Source: JANXAZ01 sp964504655
GTDB taxonomy: Bacteria > Pseudomonadota > Alphaproteobacteria > Geminicoccales > Geminicoccaceae
DNA: 64,000 bases
Reading direction: 5' to 3'
Assembly (NCBI GenBank): GCA_964504655.1
Contig: CAZDFD010000003.1
Coordinates: forward strand, 1-64,000
The notes beneath the pieces are model-generated. The model searched no databases and was not told the origin of the DNA. It saw nothing but the letters and a program-made list of their open reading frames with translations. The position numbers and the translations under genes were made by a program. Within the stretch, counting starts at the first letter, position 1, and each line of letters starts with the position of its first letter. Positions 1 through 7,405 of this stretch are shown here, one piece after another.

Positions 1-228
1 GCGCTCGAGGACGCGCTTCTCGACTTCGCCGGCTGTGCCGTGATCATCAGCCACGACCGTTGGTTCCTGGATCGGATCTGCACCCACATCCTGGCCTTCG
101 AGGGCGACTCCCGGGTCGTCTGGTTCGAGGGCAACTACCAGGACTACGAGGCCGACCGGCATCGCCGGCTCGGCAGCGCCGCCGACCAGCCGCACCGCAT
201 CCGCTACAAGCCGTTGCGCGTGGCGTGA
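1..228 (+). CDS. ettA: EttA-type ABC-F translation factor, C-terminal end (partial)
   Basis: The reading frame is open from base 1 and gives the last 75 residues of an ABC-F ATPase. The start of the visible part holds the helix after Walker B and the D-loop (ALEDALLDF). The H-switch follows as ISHDRWFLDR, then the conserved tail of the second nucleotide-binding domain, ending in RIRYKPL. That tail is typical of EttA, the energy-dependent translational throttle, which binds the ribosomal E site and gates the first peptide bond according to ATP/ADP. ABC-F proteins are soluble, with two ATPase domains and no membrane part. The rest of the gene (about 480 residues) lies outside the window, so the subfamily rests on the C-terminal motif. 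Confidence 0.85.
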   Translation, partial: ALEDALLDFAGCAVIISHDRWFLDRICTHILAFEGDSRVVWFEGNYQDYEADRHRRLGSAADQPHRIRYKPLRVA

Positions 229-287
229 TCTGTGGCCGCCGACTGCGCTAGGATGCCGCGGCGGGAGCGGCGGTCGGGAGACGGGTC

Positions 288-755
288 ATGACGGCAGGCG
301 GGGCACGGGCGGCGGGGCTCGCGGCGGCCGCGATCGCGGCGGCGACCCTGGTCGGGTGCGTCGACCCGATCGTCAACCGCCCGAGGGGCGAGGTCGAACA
401 CTGGACCGGCGAGGCGGCCGCGATCGAGGCGGCGGACGGCGGCTGTGGCGCGGTGCAACTGGCGCTGTTCCGCGACGCCCTCGCCATCGGCGGGACCGCG
501 ATCGAGCCGAATGCGCCGCGCGAGGGCGTCTTGCCGGCCGTCCAGCGCTGGTGGGTCGAGGGCACCGTCAATCCCAACGGCACCTTCCTCTTCAGCCTGC
601 GGCAGCAGGGTCCGCTGCTCGGCGAGGGGCCGCGGCCCGCGTCGGTCTGGCGCGGCCGCTTCTCCCCGGGCGAGGTCGTCGCGATCGAGCAGCCGCCCGC
701 CTGCGGCCGTCGCGTACGGCTGGTCCGCCAGGAGGAGGCGGCTGGCGCCTCCTGA
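288..755 (+). CDS. small putative lipoprotein of unknown function
   Basis: The 155-residue product starts with an Ala-rich hydrophobic segment ending in a lipobox (LVGC, Cys about 24), so it is probably exported and lipid-anchored. The mature part is mostly polar, with several tryptophans and further Cys residues (GGCGAV and PPACGRR) that could form a disulfide. I recognise no domain. The ATG at 288 follows a purine-rich stretch (gggagacgg). It ends 7 bases before the potassium channel gene and the two may be co-transcribed. Codon use is the same strongly G/C-ending pattern as its neighbours. Confidence 0.6.
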   Translation: MTAGGARAAGLAAAAIAAATLVGCVDPIVNRPRGEVEHWTGEAAAIEAADGGCGAVQLALFRDALAIGGTAIEPNAPREGVLPAVQRWWVEGTVNPNGTFLFSLRQQGPLLGEGPRPASVWRGRFSPGEVVAIEQPPACGRRVRLVRQEEAAGAS

Positions 756-762
756 TCCGTTG

Positions 763-1947
763 ATGGATCTCCGCGCCCGGCTCTACGAGCTGATCGAGGA
801 CGAGGAGGCGAGCGGCCTCGCGGTCCACGCGGTGCGGCGAGGTCTGGCCGCGGCGATCGTGGCGGCCTCCCTCCTCGTGGTCGTCGACTCGGTCGAGACC
901 TGGGCCGCGCGGATCGGCCCGGCGCTGGCCGCGGCCGAGCTCGGCTTCATGGCCCTCTTCACCCTCGAATATGCGGTCCGGCTCTGGGTGGCGGTGGAGG
1001 ACCGGGCCGGCCGCTACGGCCATCCCATCCGGGGCCGGCTGCGCTGGGCCGCCACCCCCTCGGCCCTGGTCGACCTCGTGGCCGTGCTGCCCTTCTGGCT
1101 GGGGCCCCTCCTGCCGGCCGATCTCTTCTTGCTGCGGCTCCTCCGCCTCCTGCGGATCCTCAAGATCGTCCGGCTCTCCCCGGCACTCGCTACCTTCCAG
1201 GTGGTGCTGCACGCCCAGCGCCGTCAGCTCGCGGCCGTGGGGCTGTTGCTCGCCATCCTCGTCCTGCTGCTCGCCGGCGCCATGCACGCGATCGAGGGCC
1301 GGGTGCAGCCCGAGGCCTTCGGCTCGATCCCCAAGGCCCTCTACTGGGCGGTCGTGACCCTCGCCACGGTCGGTTACGGCGACGTCGTGCCGGCCACCCC
1401 GCTCGGTCGACTGGTGGCGAGTGGTGCGGCACTTCTGAGCCTCGCCACGATCGCCTTCCCGACCGCGATCCTGGGCGCCGGCTTCGTGCGCGAGATGCAG
1501 CAGCAGGACTTCCTCGCCCGTGCCAGCATGGTCGCCCGGGTGCCGCTGTTCCGCCACCTGCCTCCGCCCCAGCTCGCCGAGATCACCGCCCTCCTCCACC
1601 AGCGCAACCTGCCGCCGCGCTACACGATCGTCCGCCGGGGCGAGCATCCCGAGGCCATGTACTTCATCGACCAGGGCCGGGTCGTCATGCGGGTGGGCGA
1701 GCGGCGGATCGTCCTCGGGCCCGGTGGCTTCTTCGGCGAGCTGGCGCTGCTCGAGGGACGGCCACGCGAGGCCACCGTCATCACGCTCACCGCCTGCCGG
1801 CTGCTCGAGCTCGACGCGGGGGATTTCCACCGGCTGATCGGCGGCGACCCGGAGCTGCGGCGGAGCCTGCTCGCCGAGGCCCGCGAGCGGGCCCGGGCGA
1901 TCGGCCACCCCGTGCCCGGCGACGCCGGAGCGGAAGCCGCACCCTAG
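763..1947 (+). CDS. cyclic-nucleotide-gated potassium channel, MloK1-like
   Basis: The 394-residue protein is a six-helix ion channel followed by a cNMP-binding domain. Hydrophobic segments lie at about 30-45, 55-75, 100-115, 120-140 and 157-177. S4 carries regularly spaced arginines (LLRLLRLLRILKIVRLS, 124-139). The pore helix and the potassium filter TVGYGD (202-207) precede S6 (about 216-240). The C-terminal domain (about 260-385) has the phosphate-binding cassette FGELALLEGRPREAT with its cyclic-nucleotide Arg at 335. Length, domain order and several blocks, such as QPEAFGSIP before the pore, resemble Mesorhizobium MloK1, opened by cAMP. The ATG at 763 is chosen because upstream in-frame sequence overlaps the lipoprotein gene. 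A nucleotide cyclase lies 0.9 kb downstream. Confidence 0.88.
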   Translation: MDLRARLYELIEDEEASGLAVHAVRRGLAAAIVAASLLVVVDSVETWAARIGPALAAAELGFMALFTLEYAVRLWVAVEDRAGRYGHPIRGRLRWAATPSALVDLVAVLPFWLGPLLPADLFLLRLLRLLRILKIVRLSPALATFQVVLHAQRRQLAAVGLLLAILVLLLAGAMHAIEGRVQPEAFGSIPKALYWAVVTLATVGYGDVVPATPLGRLVASGAALLSLATIAFPTAILGAGFVREMQQQDFLARASMVARVPLFRHLPPPQLAEITALLHQRNLPPRYTIVRRGEHPEAMYFIDQGRVVMRVGERRIVLGPGGFFGELALLEGRPREATVITLTACRLLELDAGDFHRLIGGDPELRRSLLAEARERARAIGHPVPGDAGAEAAP

Positions 1948-1956
1948 CTCGGCGCC

Positions 1957-2838
1957 TCAGGCGGCCAGAAAGCCGGCGAGCGCTCCGGCCGTCGCCTCCG
2001 ACGCTTCCTCGGGTAGGAAGTGGCCGCAGGGGAGCGCCCGGCCCTCGACCGGACCGGCCGACTTGCCACGCCAGGTCGCGAGCACGTCGAAACGTCGGTG
2101 CACGAGCCCGCGCTCGCCCCACAGCACGAGCAACGGGCAGGCGATCCGTCGATCGGCGTCGGAGAGATCGTGCTCGAGGTCGATCGTGGCGGCGGCGCGA
2201 TAGTCCTCGCAGGTCGCGTGGATCGTCGCCGGGTCGCGGAACGCCGCGCGGTAGGTCTCGAGGGGAGCCCCCGCGAAAGGAGCAAGATCGCCCGTGCCGG
2301 ACCAGCGGGTCATGAGCGTCTCGAGCCAGACGTCCGGGTCGGCGCCGATCGTCCGCTCCGGCAGGGGCGCCGGCTGGGCCAGGAAGAACCAGTGGAAGTA
2401 GCCCGTGGCGATGGTCCGGTCGGTCGCCTCGAAGACCGTCAGCGTGGGCACGATGTCGAGCACCGCCAGCCGCTCGACGCGCTCGGGATGGTCCAGCGCC
2501 AGCCGGTGGGCGACCCGGCCGCCGCGGTCGTGGCCGGCCACGGCGAAGCGCCGGAAGCCGAGCGCGTCCATGAGCTCGACCAGATCGCCGGCGCTGGCCC
2601 GCTTCGAGTAGGTCCGATGCTCGGCGTCCCCCGGCGGCTTGGCCGAGGCGCCGTAGCCGCGCAGGTCCGGACAGACGACGGTAAAGGAGGTCGCGAGCCG
2701 GGGCGCCACCCGGTGCCACATGAGGCGGCACTGCGGATAGCCGTGGAGGAGGAGCACCGGCGGCCCGGCGCCGCCCACGGTCACCGCGATCTCGCCGACC
2801 GCACAGCGGACCCGGCGCTCGAGGAAGCCTTCGCCCAT
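1957..2838 (-). CDS. haloacetate (fluoroacetate) dehalogenase-like alpha/beta hydrolase
   Basis: This 293-residue alpha/beta hydrolase carries the full set of residues known from fluoroacetate dehalogenases. These are the nucleophile Asp104 in GHDRGGR, the carboxylate-binding Arg105 and Arg108, Asp128 in VLDIVPT, and the halide-pocket pair His149-Trp150 in YFHWFF. Tyr213 in CEDYRA and the base His273 in CGHFLPEE complete it. The family cleaves C-F or C-Cl bonds of haloacetates by attack of Asp followed by ester hydrolysis. Some relatives are epoxide hydrolases, but these lack the Arg pair with His-Trp. No signal peptide is seen, so it is cytoplasmic. Its ATG shares one base with the stop of the cyclase gene (TGATG), so translation is probably coupled. 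Confidence 0.75.
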   Translation of the reverse strand: MGEGFLERRVRCAVGEIAVTVGGAGPPVLLLHGYPQCRLMWHRVAPRLATSFTVVCPDLRGYGASAKPPGDAEHRTYSKRASAGDLVELMDALGFRRFAVAGHDRGGRVAHRLALDHPERVERLAVLDIVPTLTVFEATDRTIATGYFHWFFLAQPAPLPERTIGADPDVWLETLMTRWSGTGDLAPFAGAPLETYRAAFRDPATIHATCEDYRAAATIDLEHDLSDADRRIACPLLVLWGERGLVHRRFDVLATWRGKSAGPVEGRALPCGHFLPEEASEATAGALAGFLAA

Positions 2839-4229
2839 CAGATCGGCTTTCCGAGCACGGCCAGGTCGAGCGGCTCCGCGAGCCCCTCGACCGCCCGGCC
2901 CGTGCGGATCTCCCACCAGCCCTCGGCCGGCCGACCACCCTGCCGCTCGGCCGCATGCAGAGCCTCGAGCTCGACCACCGCCAACGCCGCCTCCCGCTTG
3001 CAGTGCTTCTCGAGCTTGGCGGCACGGTTCACGGCGTCGCCGATGACCGTGTACTCGAGCCGCTCGGCATCGCCGACGGTGCCGAACAGCACCCGGCCGA
3101 CCGCGAGCGCGGCGTTGACCGTGGGCGTTTCCAGGCCACGCGCGGCGCGCTCGGCGCGCCAGGCCGACGCTTCGCGGACGAGGTCCTCGACGGCGCGCAG
3201 CGCACATGCCGCGAAGTCGGCCGTCGGCCGGGTCGCCCCGAAGCTCGCCAGGATTCCATCGCCCATGAACTTGTCGATGCTGCCACCGTGCCGCCGGACG
3301 GCCCCCACGACGCGGGCTTGGTACTCGGCGAGCAGCGCCATGACCGCGGCCGGCGGCGACGCCGCGGCGAGGGCGCTGAAGCCGCGCAGGTCGACGAACA
3401 GGACCGCGGCGTCGCGCAGCTCGGCCAGACCTGGCCGGAGCGCCAAGCCCTGCTCGCGGATCCGGTCGGCCACCTCGGGCGCGAAGAAGCGCGAGAGGTC
3501 CGCCGCCGCCTGGCGCTCGGTGGCGGCGCGCACGACGAGCTTGCGGCCACGATGCAGAGCGACCGCGAGGATCGCGGCGGTGGCCAGGACCGAGAGCACC
3601 TTGTCGACCTCGGCGCCGATCAGGATCGCGTAGGACATGGCGTACTCGGGAAACCGACGGGTGATCCCGATCCCGGGCGAGGCCAGGAGCGCGTAGCTCA
3701 GGAGGACGAGCCAGCCCACGGCACCGATCGCCCCGGTCAGGAGCACGAACCCGGGCTCGAAGCGCAGGGCGCGAAGGGCGATCAGGACGAAGAGGTACAT
3801 GACCGTGGGCGCGCGCAGGGACATGGCCGCGGGCTGGCCGTACTGCAGGTGGAAACTCCAGATGGTGAGCAGCAGGACCACCACGTCCATCACCACGGAG
3901 ACGACCAGCAGTGGCACGGCGAGCCGGCCGCGCAGGGCCAGGGCCAGCCGGGCGAGGGTGAACAGCAGGTAGACGGCGAGCGCGATCGGCACGGGCTCGA
4001 AGGGAACGTCCGGCGGGAAGGCCTTGGGCGAGATCGCGTAGACGACGGCGAAGAATGCGATGGCCGACACCTGGATCAGACTGACCAGCACCTCGCTCTG
4101 GTCCTGCTCGGAACGGATCGCCGAGGCGACGTGCGTCGGCACCCGCTCCGGCAGCGGCGGCCCGAGGACGACCTGCTTCAGCCAGCCGAACGGCGACGCG
4201 CTGCGCGGCACGGGAAGCGATGAGGCCAT
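2838..4229 (-). CDS. membrane-bound class III adenylate/guanylate cyclase
   Basis: The 463-residue product has an N-terminal membrane part with about six hydrophobic segments (48-68, 80-98, 103-125, 140-155, 160-182, 197-225). A linker and a class III cyclase domain (about 270-430) follow. The two metal-binding aspartates are present at 280 (FVDLRGF) and 324 (MGDGILASFG). The transition-state Asn is at 401, but the Arg normally four residues later is Lys (N401-x3-K405). It probably makes cAMP from ATP at the inner face of the membrane; specificity for ATP or GTP is not decided by what I see. The ATG at 4229 follows a purine-rich stretch. It overlaps the dehalogenase-like gene downstream and lies near a cyclic-nucleotide-gated channel. 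Confidence 0.85.
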   Translation of the reverse strand: MASSLPVPRSASPFGWLKQVVLGPPLPERVPTHVASAIRSEQDQSEVLVSLIQVSAIAFFAVVYAISPKAFPPDVPFEPVPIALAVYLLFTLARLALALRGRLAVPLLVVSVVMDVVVLLLTIWSFHLQYGQPAAMSLRAPTVMYLFVLIALRALRFEPGFVLLTGAIGAVGWLVLLSYALLASPGIGITRRFPEYAMSYAILIGAEVDKVLSVLATAAILAVALHRGRKLVVRAATERQAAADLSRFFAPEVADRIREQGLALRPGLAELRDAAVLFVDLRGFSALAAASPPAAVMALLAEYQARVVGAVRRHGGSIDKFMGDGILASFGATRPTADFAACALRAVEDLVREASAWRAERAARGLETPTVNAALAVGRVLFGTVGDAERLEYTVIGDAVNRAAKLEKHCKREAALAVVELEALHAAERQGGRPAEGWWEIRTGRAVEGLAEPLDLAVLGKPI

Positions 4230-4551
4230 GGCTGCGCTCCGCGCGGAAAACCGTAGTGAGGATGCGATCCGAGCGGGCCGGAGAGCAAGCCGGGCCGGTC
4301 CCTCAACGGATCACGATCGCGCGGCCCGAGCCCTTTCTACCGCAGCCGCGCTGCCCGCCGCGGGCCCGGCAGACGATGTGTTAACAGAAGGTTATCATGA
4401 CAGCTCGAAGCGATGCGGGGAGAGCATTGCTGCATTGCAGCAGAAGGTCTGCCGAGCCGGCTCCGATCTCCCCATATGGCGTGGCGTGAAAGACACTCGC
4501 GCCGGAGCGCTGTTGCTCCAGCGCAACGATGGGATCCCGAGGAGACCTGCG
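4230..4551. promoter_or_regulatory. 322-base intergenic region with AT-rich patch and palindrome
   Basis: This gap lies between the divergent cyclase and DUF1127 genes. Around 4378-4400 it holds an unusually AT-rich patch for this genome, with GTTAAC at 4380-4385 and TTATCAT nearby. A near-perfect palindrome, 7-base arms around one base (TGCTGCATTGCAGCA), sits at 4428-4442. Such symmetry suits a dimeric regulator. A strong Shine-Dalgarno (gaggaga, about 4539-4545) precedes the DUF1127 ATG. No convincing gene is seen in it. The role of the palindrome is inference. Confidence 0.45.
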
Positions 4552-4779
4552 ATGACCACCCAGACGATGACCGCCGACCGGCTCGGCGTCGCCGGCCAGC
4601 GCTCCGGAGCGAGCGCCGGCCTGCTGGCGCGGCTCGCCGCTTGGTGGGACGAGCGGCGGCGGATCGCCCGCACCGTGGCCGAGCTCGACCAGCTGAGCGA
4701 CGCCGAGCTCGACGACATCGGCATCAGCCGTGCCGACATCCTCGACGTCGCGCGCGGCGTCGCCCGCCCCTGTCGCTGA
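4552..4779 (+). CDS. DUF1127 (YjiS-like) small protein
   Basis: The 75-residue protein has a variable N-terminus, an amphipathic helix (WWDERRRIARTVAEL) and the DUF1127 core LDQLSDAELDDIGISRADI at about 45-63. DUF1127 proteins are common in Alphaproteobacteria. Some bind RNA or take part in phosphate and carbon regulation; the role of this one is unknown. The ATG at 4552 has a good Shine-Dalgarno (GAGGAGA, 6-7 bases upstream). It has its own long leader with a palindrome and is convergent with the CBS-DUF294 gene. The stop codons of the two genes lie in a weak 6-base inverted repeat (4776-4781 with 4805-4810). Confidence 0.8.
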   Translation: MTTQTMTADRLGVAGQRSGASAGLLARLAAWWDERRRIARTVAELDQLSDAELDDIGISRADILDVARGVARPCR

Positions 4780-4806
4780 GCAGCCCCGCCGGCGCCCGCA
4801 CACGGC

Positions 4807-6270
4807 TCAGATCAGCTCGCCCGTGAGCTCGCTCCTGAGCCGCGTGCGGAACTCGTTTATCGCCTTGAGACCGTCGCGCAGGACCTCGCGCTCGCGCTCA
4901 CTCAGGCTGCGCGGGTCGACGAAGTTGCCGACCGGCCGGCCGGCCTCGTAGTCGAGCAACTGCTGGCGGAGCTGCAGCCCCGTCACGCAGGTGAAGGCCG
5001 CGCGCAGATCCTCGGTCTCGCGGCTCGTGGTCTTGCCGGCCGCCAGCAGCCCCTCGAGCCGGGCCAGGGTGCCGGTGGCGGCGACGCCGTGGCGGAGCGC
5101 CAGGAGGCGCACGCCCTCGGCAAGCGGCAGCGTGCCCATCAGCTTGAGGTTGATCTCGCCCCTGTGGGCGGGATCCTGGCGCTCGGTGATGAACCGGTTG
5201 AAGAACCCGACCGCGGCGCGGTGGTCGGCCTGAATGCCGAACATCTCGCGCAGGAACATCGGCTGCCGGGGCGCCAGCTCGGTCACGAAGGTCCGGAGCT
5301 CCTGGGCGAGGCCGGCCTCCCCCCAGACCGGCTGGAAGTCGAAGAAGATGTCGCAGAACAGCAGCATCGCCTCGTGCTTGCGGCGCATCCAGCCCTGGAT
5401 CTGCGCCTTCCATTGCGAGATCGTCTTGCGCCAGAGCGGGTTGGTCGCCATCACGCCGCCCTTGCAGAGGGGAAACCCGAGGGCGTCGAGCTCGCGGGTC
5501 ATCCGCTCGGCGCACTCGATGAACCAGGGGTCGATCGAGGCGTGCGCCTCGTCCGGGTAGTCGGCCAGCACGAAGCCGTTGTCCTGGTCCGGGAACAGGT
5601 AGCTCTCGCGTCGCCCGCCCGAGCCCATGACGATCGCCGCGAACGGCACCGGCGGCTCGCCCCAGCCCTCGGCCTCGAGGCCGGCCACGACCAGCCGCAG
5701 CACGCGGCGGTAGATGTCGTTGTTGATGTCGGAGACGAGCGCCTGGATCTCGGGCGCCGGCACTTCGTCGGCCAGAAGCGCGCGGGCCAGCTGCACCTGG
5801 GCCGCCTTCACCTGGGCGAGCCCGGCCATGCTGTCCTCGTGGGTCAGCCGGTCGATTTCCTCGACCAGATGCCCGGTGGCGACGGCCAGCGCGTCGTGCA
5901 GGTACAGCATGCCGACGAGGTGGCCGGCCGCATCGACCACGGGCATGTGCCGCAGTCGCTTGCGCCGCATGAAGCCGATCGCCTGATAGAGCTGGTCGTC
6001 GGCTCGGATCGTCAGGACCGGCCGGGTCATGAGGCCGTCGACCGGCTGGTCGCCGATCCGCCGGCAGGCGATCCGCCGGACCACGTCCTGCTCGGTCAGG
6101 ATGCCGCGGATGGTGCCGTCCGGGTCGACGACGACGGCCGCCGAAGCCCCGCTCGACGCCATCCGCCCGACGGCCTCCGCGGCGCTGTCGCCGAGCGACA
6201 CCACCACAGGCGCATCCGCCATGTGATCACGCACCACGTGGCGGAACACGGCGGTCTGCGAGTGCGGCAT
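4807..6270 (-). CDS. CBS-domain putative nucleotidyltransferase (DUF294)
   Basis: The 487-residue protein begins with two CBS motifs (about 10-130), usually sensors of adenine nucleotides. The DUF294 nucleotidyltransferase-like domain follows; its pocket motif GSGGRRE and acidic pair DQDN (about 205-230) resemble the active site of PII uridylyltransferases. A helical DUF294 C-terminal domain follows. The family is predicted to nucleotidylate a partner protein, but targets are unknown. The start at ATG 6270 is chosen over an upstream in-frame ATG because GGAGGCG lies 4-6 bases before it and the protein then starts just ahead of the first CBS motif. Confidence 0.82.
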   Translation of the reverse strand: MPHSQTAVFRHVVRDHMADAPVVVSLGDSAAEAVGRMASSGASAAVVVDPDGTIRGILTEQDVVRRIACRRIGDQPVDGLMTRPVLTIRADDQLYQAIGFMRRKRLRHMPVVDAAGHLVGMLYLHDALAVATGHLVEEIDRLTHEDSMAGLAQVKAAQVQLARALLADEVPAPEIQALVSDINNDIYRRVLRLVVAGLEAEGWGEPPVPFAAIVMGSGGRRESYLFPDQDNGFVLADYPDEAHASIDPWFIECAERMTRELDALGFPLCKGGVMATNPLWRKTISQWKAQIQGWMRRKHEAMLLFCDIFFDFQPVWGEAGLAQELRTFVTELAPRQPMFLREMFGIQADHRAAVGFFNRFITERQDPAHRGEINLKLMGTLPLAEGVRLLALRHGVAATGTLARLEGLLAAGKTTSRETEDLRAAFTCVTGLQLRQQLLDYEAGRPVGNFVDPRSLSEREREVLRDGLKAINEFRTRLRSELTGELI

Positions 6271-6492
6271 GAGCGCCTCCGGTCGGCGGGCGGCGCCGAC
6301 ACTAGACGAGATCCGCCCCGCCGCGCCATGCGCCGGAGTGCCCGCCGCCCGCGCCCGCATCCGGCCGACACGGATACCCGGGGATGGTGGCGACTTGGCG
6401 TGGAGGCCGGCTTGGATGTATGAAGCCGGCGGTGGCGCTCGGCGGCGGCGCGCCGCGATCGATCATGGCCACTCTCGGGGGCAGCACCAGCC

Positions 6493-7275
6493 TTGACCGA
6501 GCCCGTGCTACCGACGCTCTGCATCGTCAACTTCAACGGCCTGCGCCACCTCGAGCGCACCTTGCCGAGCGTGCTCGCGATCGCGGCCGAGTTCGCCGAG
6601 ATCGTGCTCGTCGACAACGCCTCGACCGACGCCAGCGTGGCCTTCGTCGAGGCCGGCTTCCCGACGGTCCGGATCGTCCGGCTCGACAGCAACGACGGCC
6701 CCGGCGCGGCCCGCAACGCCGGCCTCCAGGCCGCCCGCACCGAGCTCGTGCTGTTCATCGACAACGACGTCGTACCGGAGGCCGGCTGCGCGGCGCACCT
6801 CGCGGCCGCGCTCGCCGCCCATCCCAAGGCGGCGGTAGCGGCACCCCGCATCCTCTACGCCCACAAGCCGGGCATCGTGCAGTACGACGGCGCCGACAAC
6901 CACTATCTGGGCCTGATGATCCTGCATCACCAGGACATGCCGCGGGAGGAGGCCGGCGCCGAGTTGCGCACGGTCGACGGCGTGGTGAGCGCGGCCTTCA
7001 TGGTGGCCCGGTCGCGGCTCGAGGGGGAAGGCTTCGACGCGAGCTTCTTCATCTATGTCGAGGACCACGATTTCGGGCTCCGCCTGCGTCTCCTCGGTGC
7101 CGAGATCCTGTCGGTGCCGGAAGCGCTGTGTCTGCACGGCGACGGCAGTGACGGTCTGTCGGTGCGGGCCGTCGGCTACACCAAACGGCGCGCCTACCTG
7201 CTGATCCGCAACCGATGGTTGCTGATCCTCAAGAACTACACCGCCCGCTCGCTGGTCGTCCTGGCGCCGGCCTTC
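6493..7275 (+). CDS. family 2 glycosyltransferase, interrupted by the assembly gap
   Basis: The visible 261 residues are the GT-A domain of a family 2 glycosyltransferase. They include the nucleotide-sugar site VDNASTDAS, the DxD-like metal motif FIDNDV and an acceptor-side acidic motif (YVEDHDFGLR). Relatives include rhamnosyltransferases of surface polysaccharides. The start is TTG at 6493, right before the conserved TLCIVNFNGLRHL strand; no better start is seen. The C-terminus lies in the 100-base N run. A TGA at 7394-7396, in the frame of the following gene, is preceded by a hydrophobic VAAGLL and may be the true end. This is the first gene of the glycan cluster. Confidence 0.82.
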
Positions 7276-7375
7276 NNNNNNNNNNNNNNNNNNNNNNNNN
7301 NNNNNNNNNNNNNNNNNNNNNNNNNNNNNNNNNNNNNNNNNNNNNNNNNNNNNNNNNNNNNNNNNNNNNNNNNNN
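7276..7375. other. assembly gap of exactly 100 N
   Basis: A run of exactly 100 undefined bases is the conventional placeholder for a scaffold gap of unknown size. It removes the C-terminal part of the GT2 gene and possibly further genes. Confidence 0.98.
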
Positions 7376-7405
7376 GTGGCGGCCGGGTTGCTCTGAGCCG
7401 GTCGC

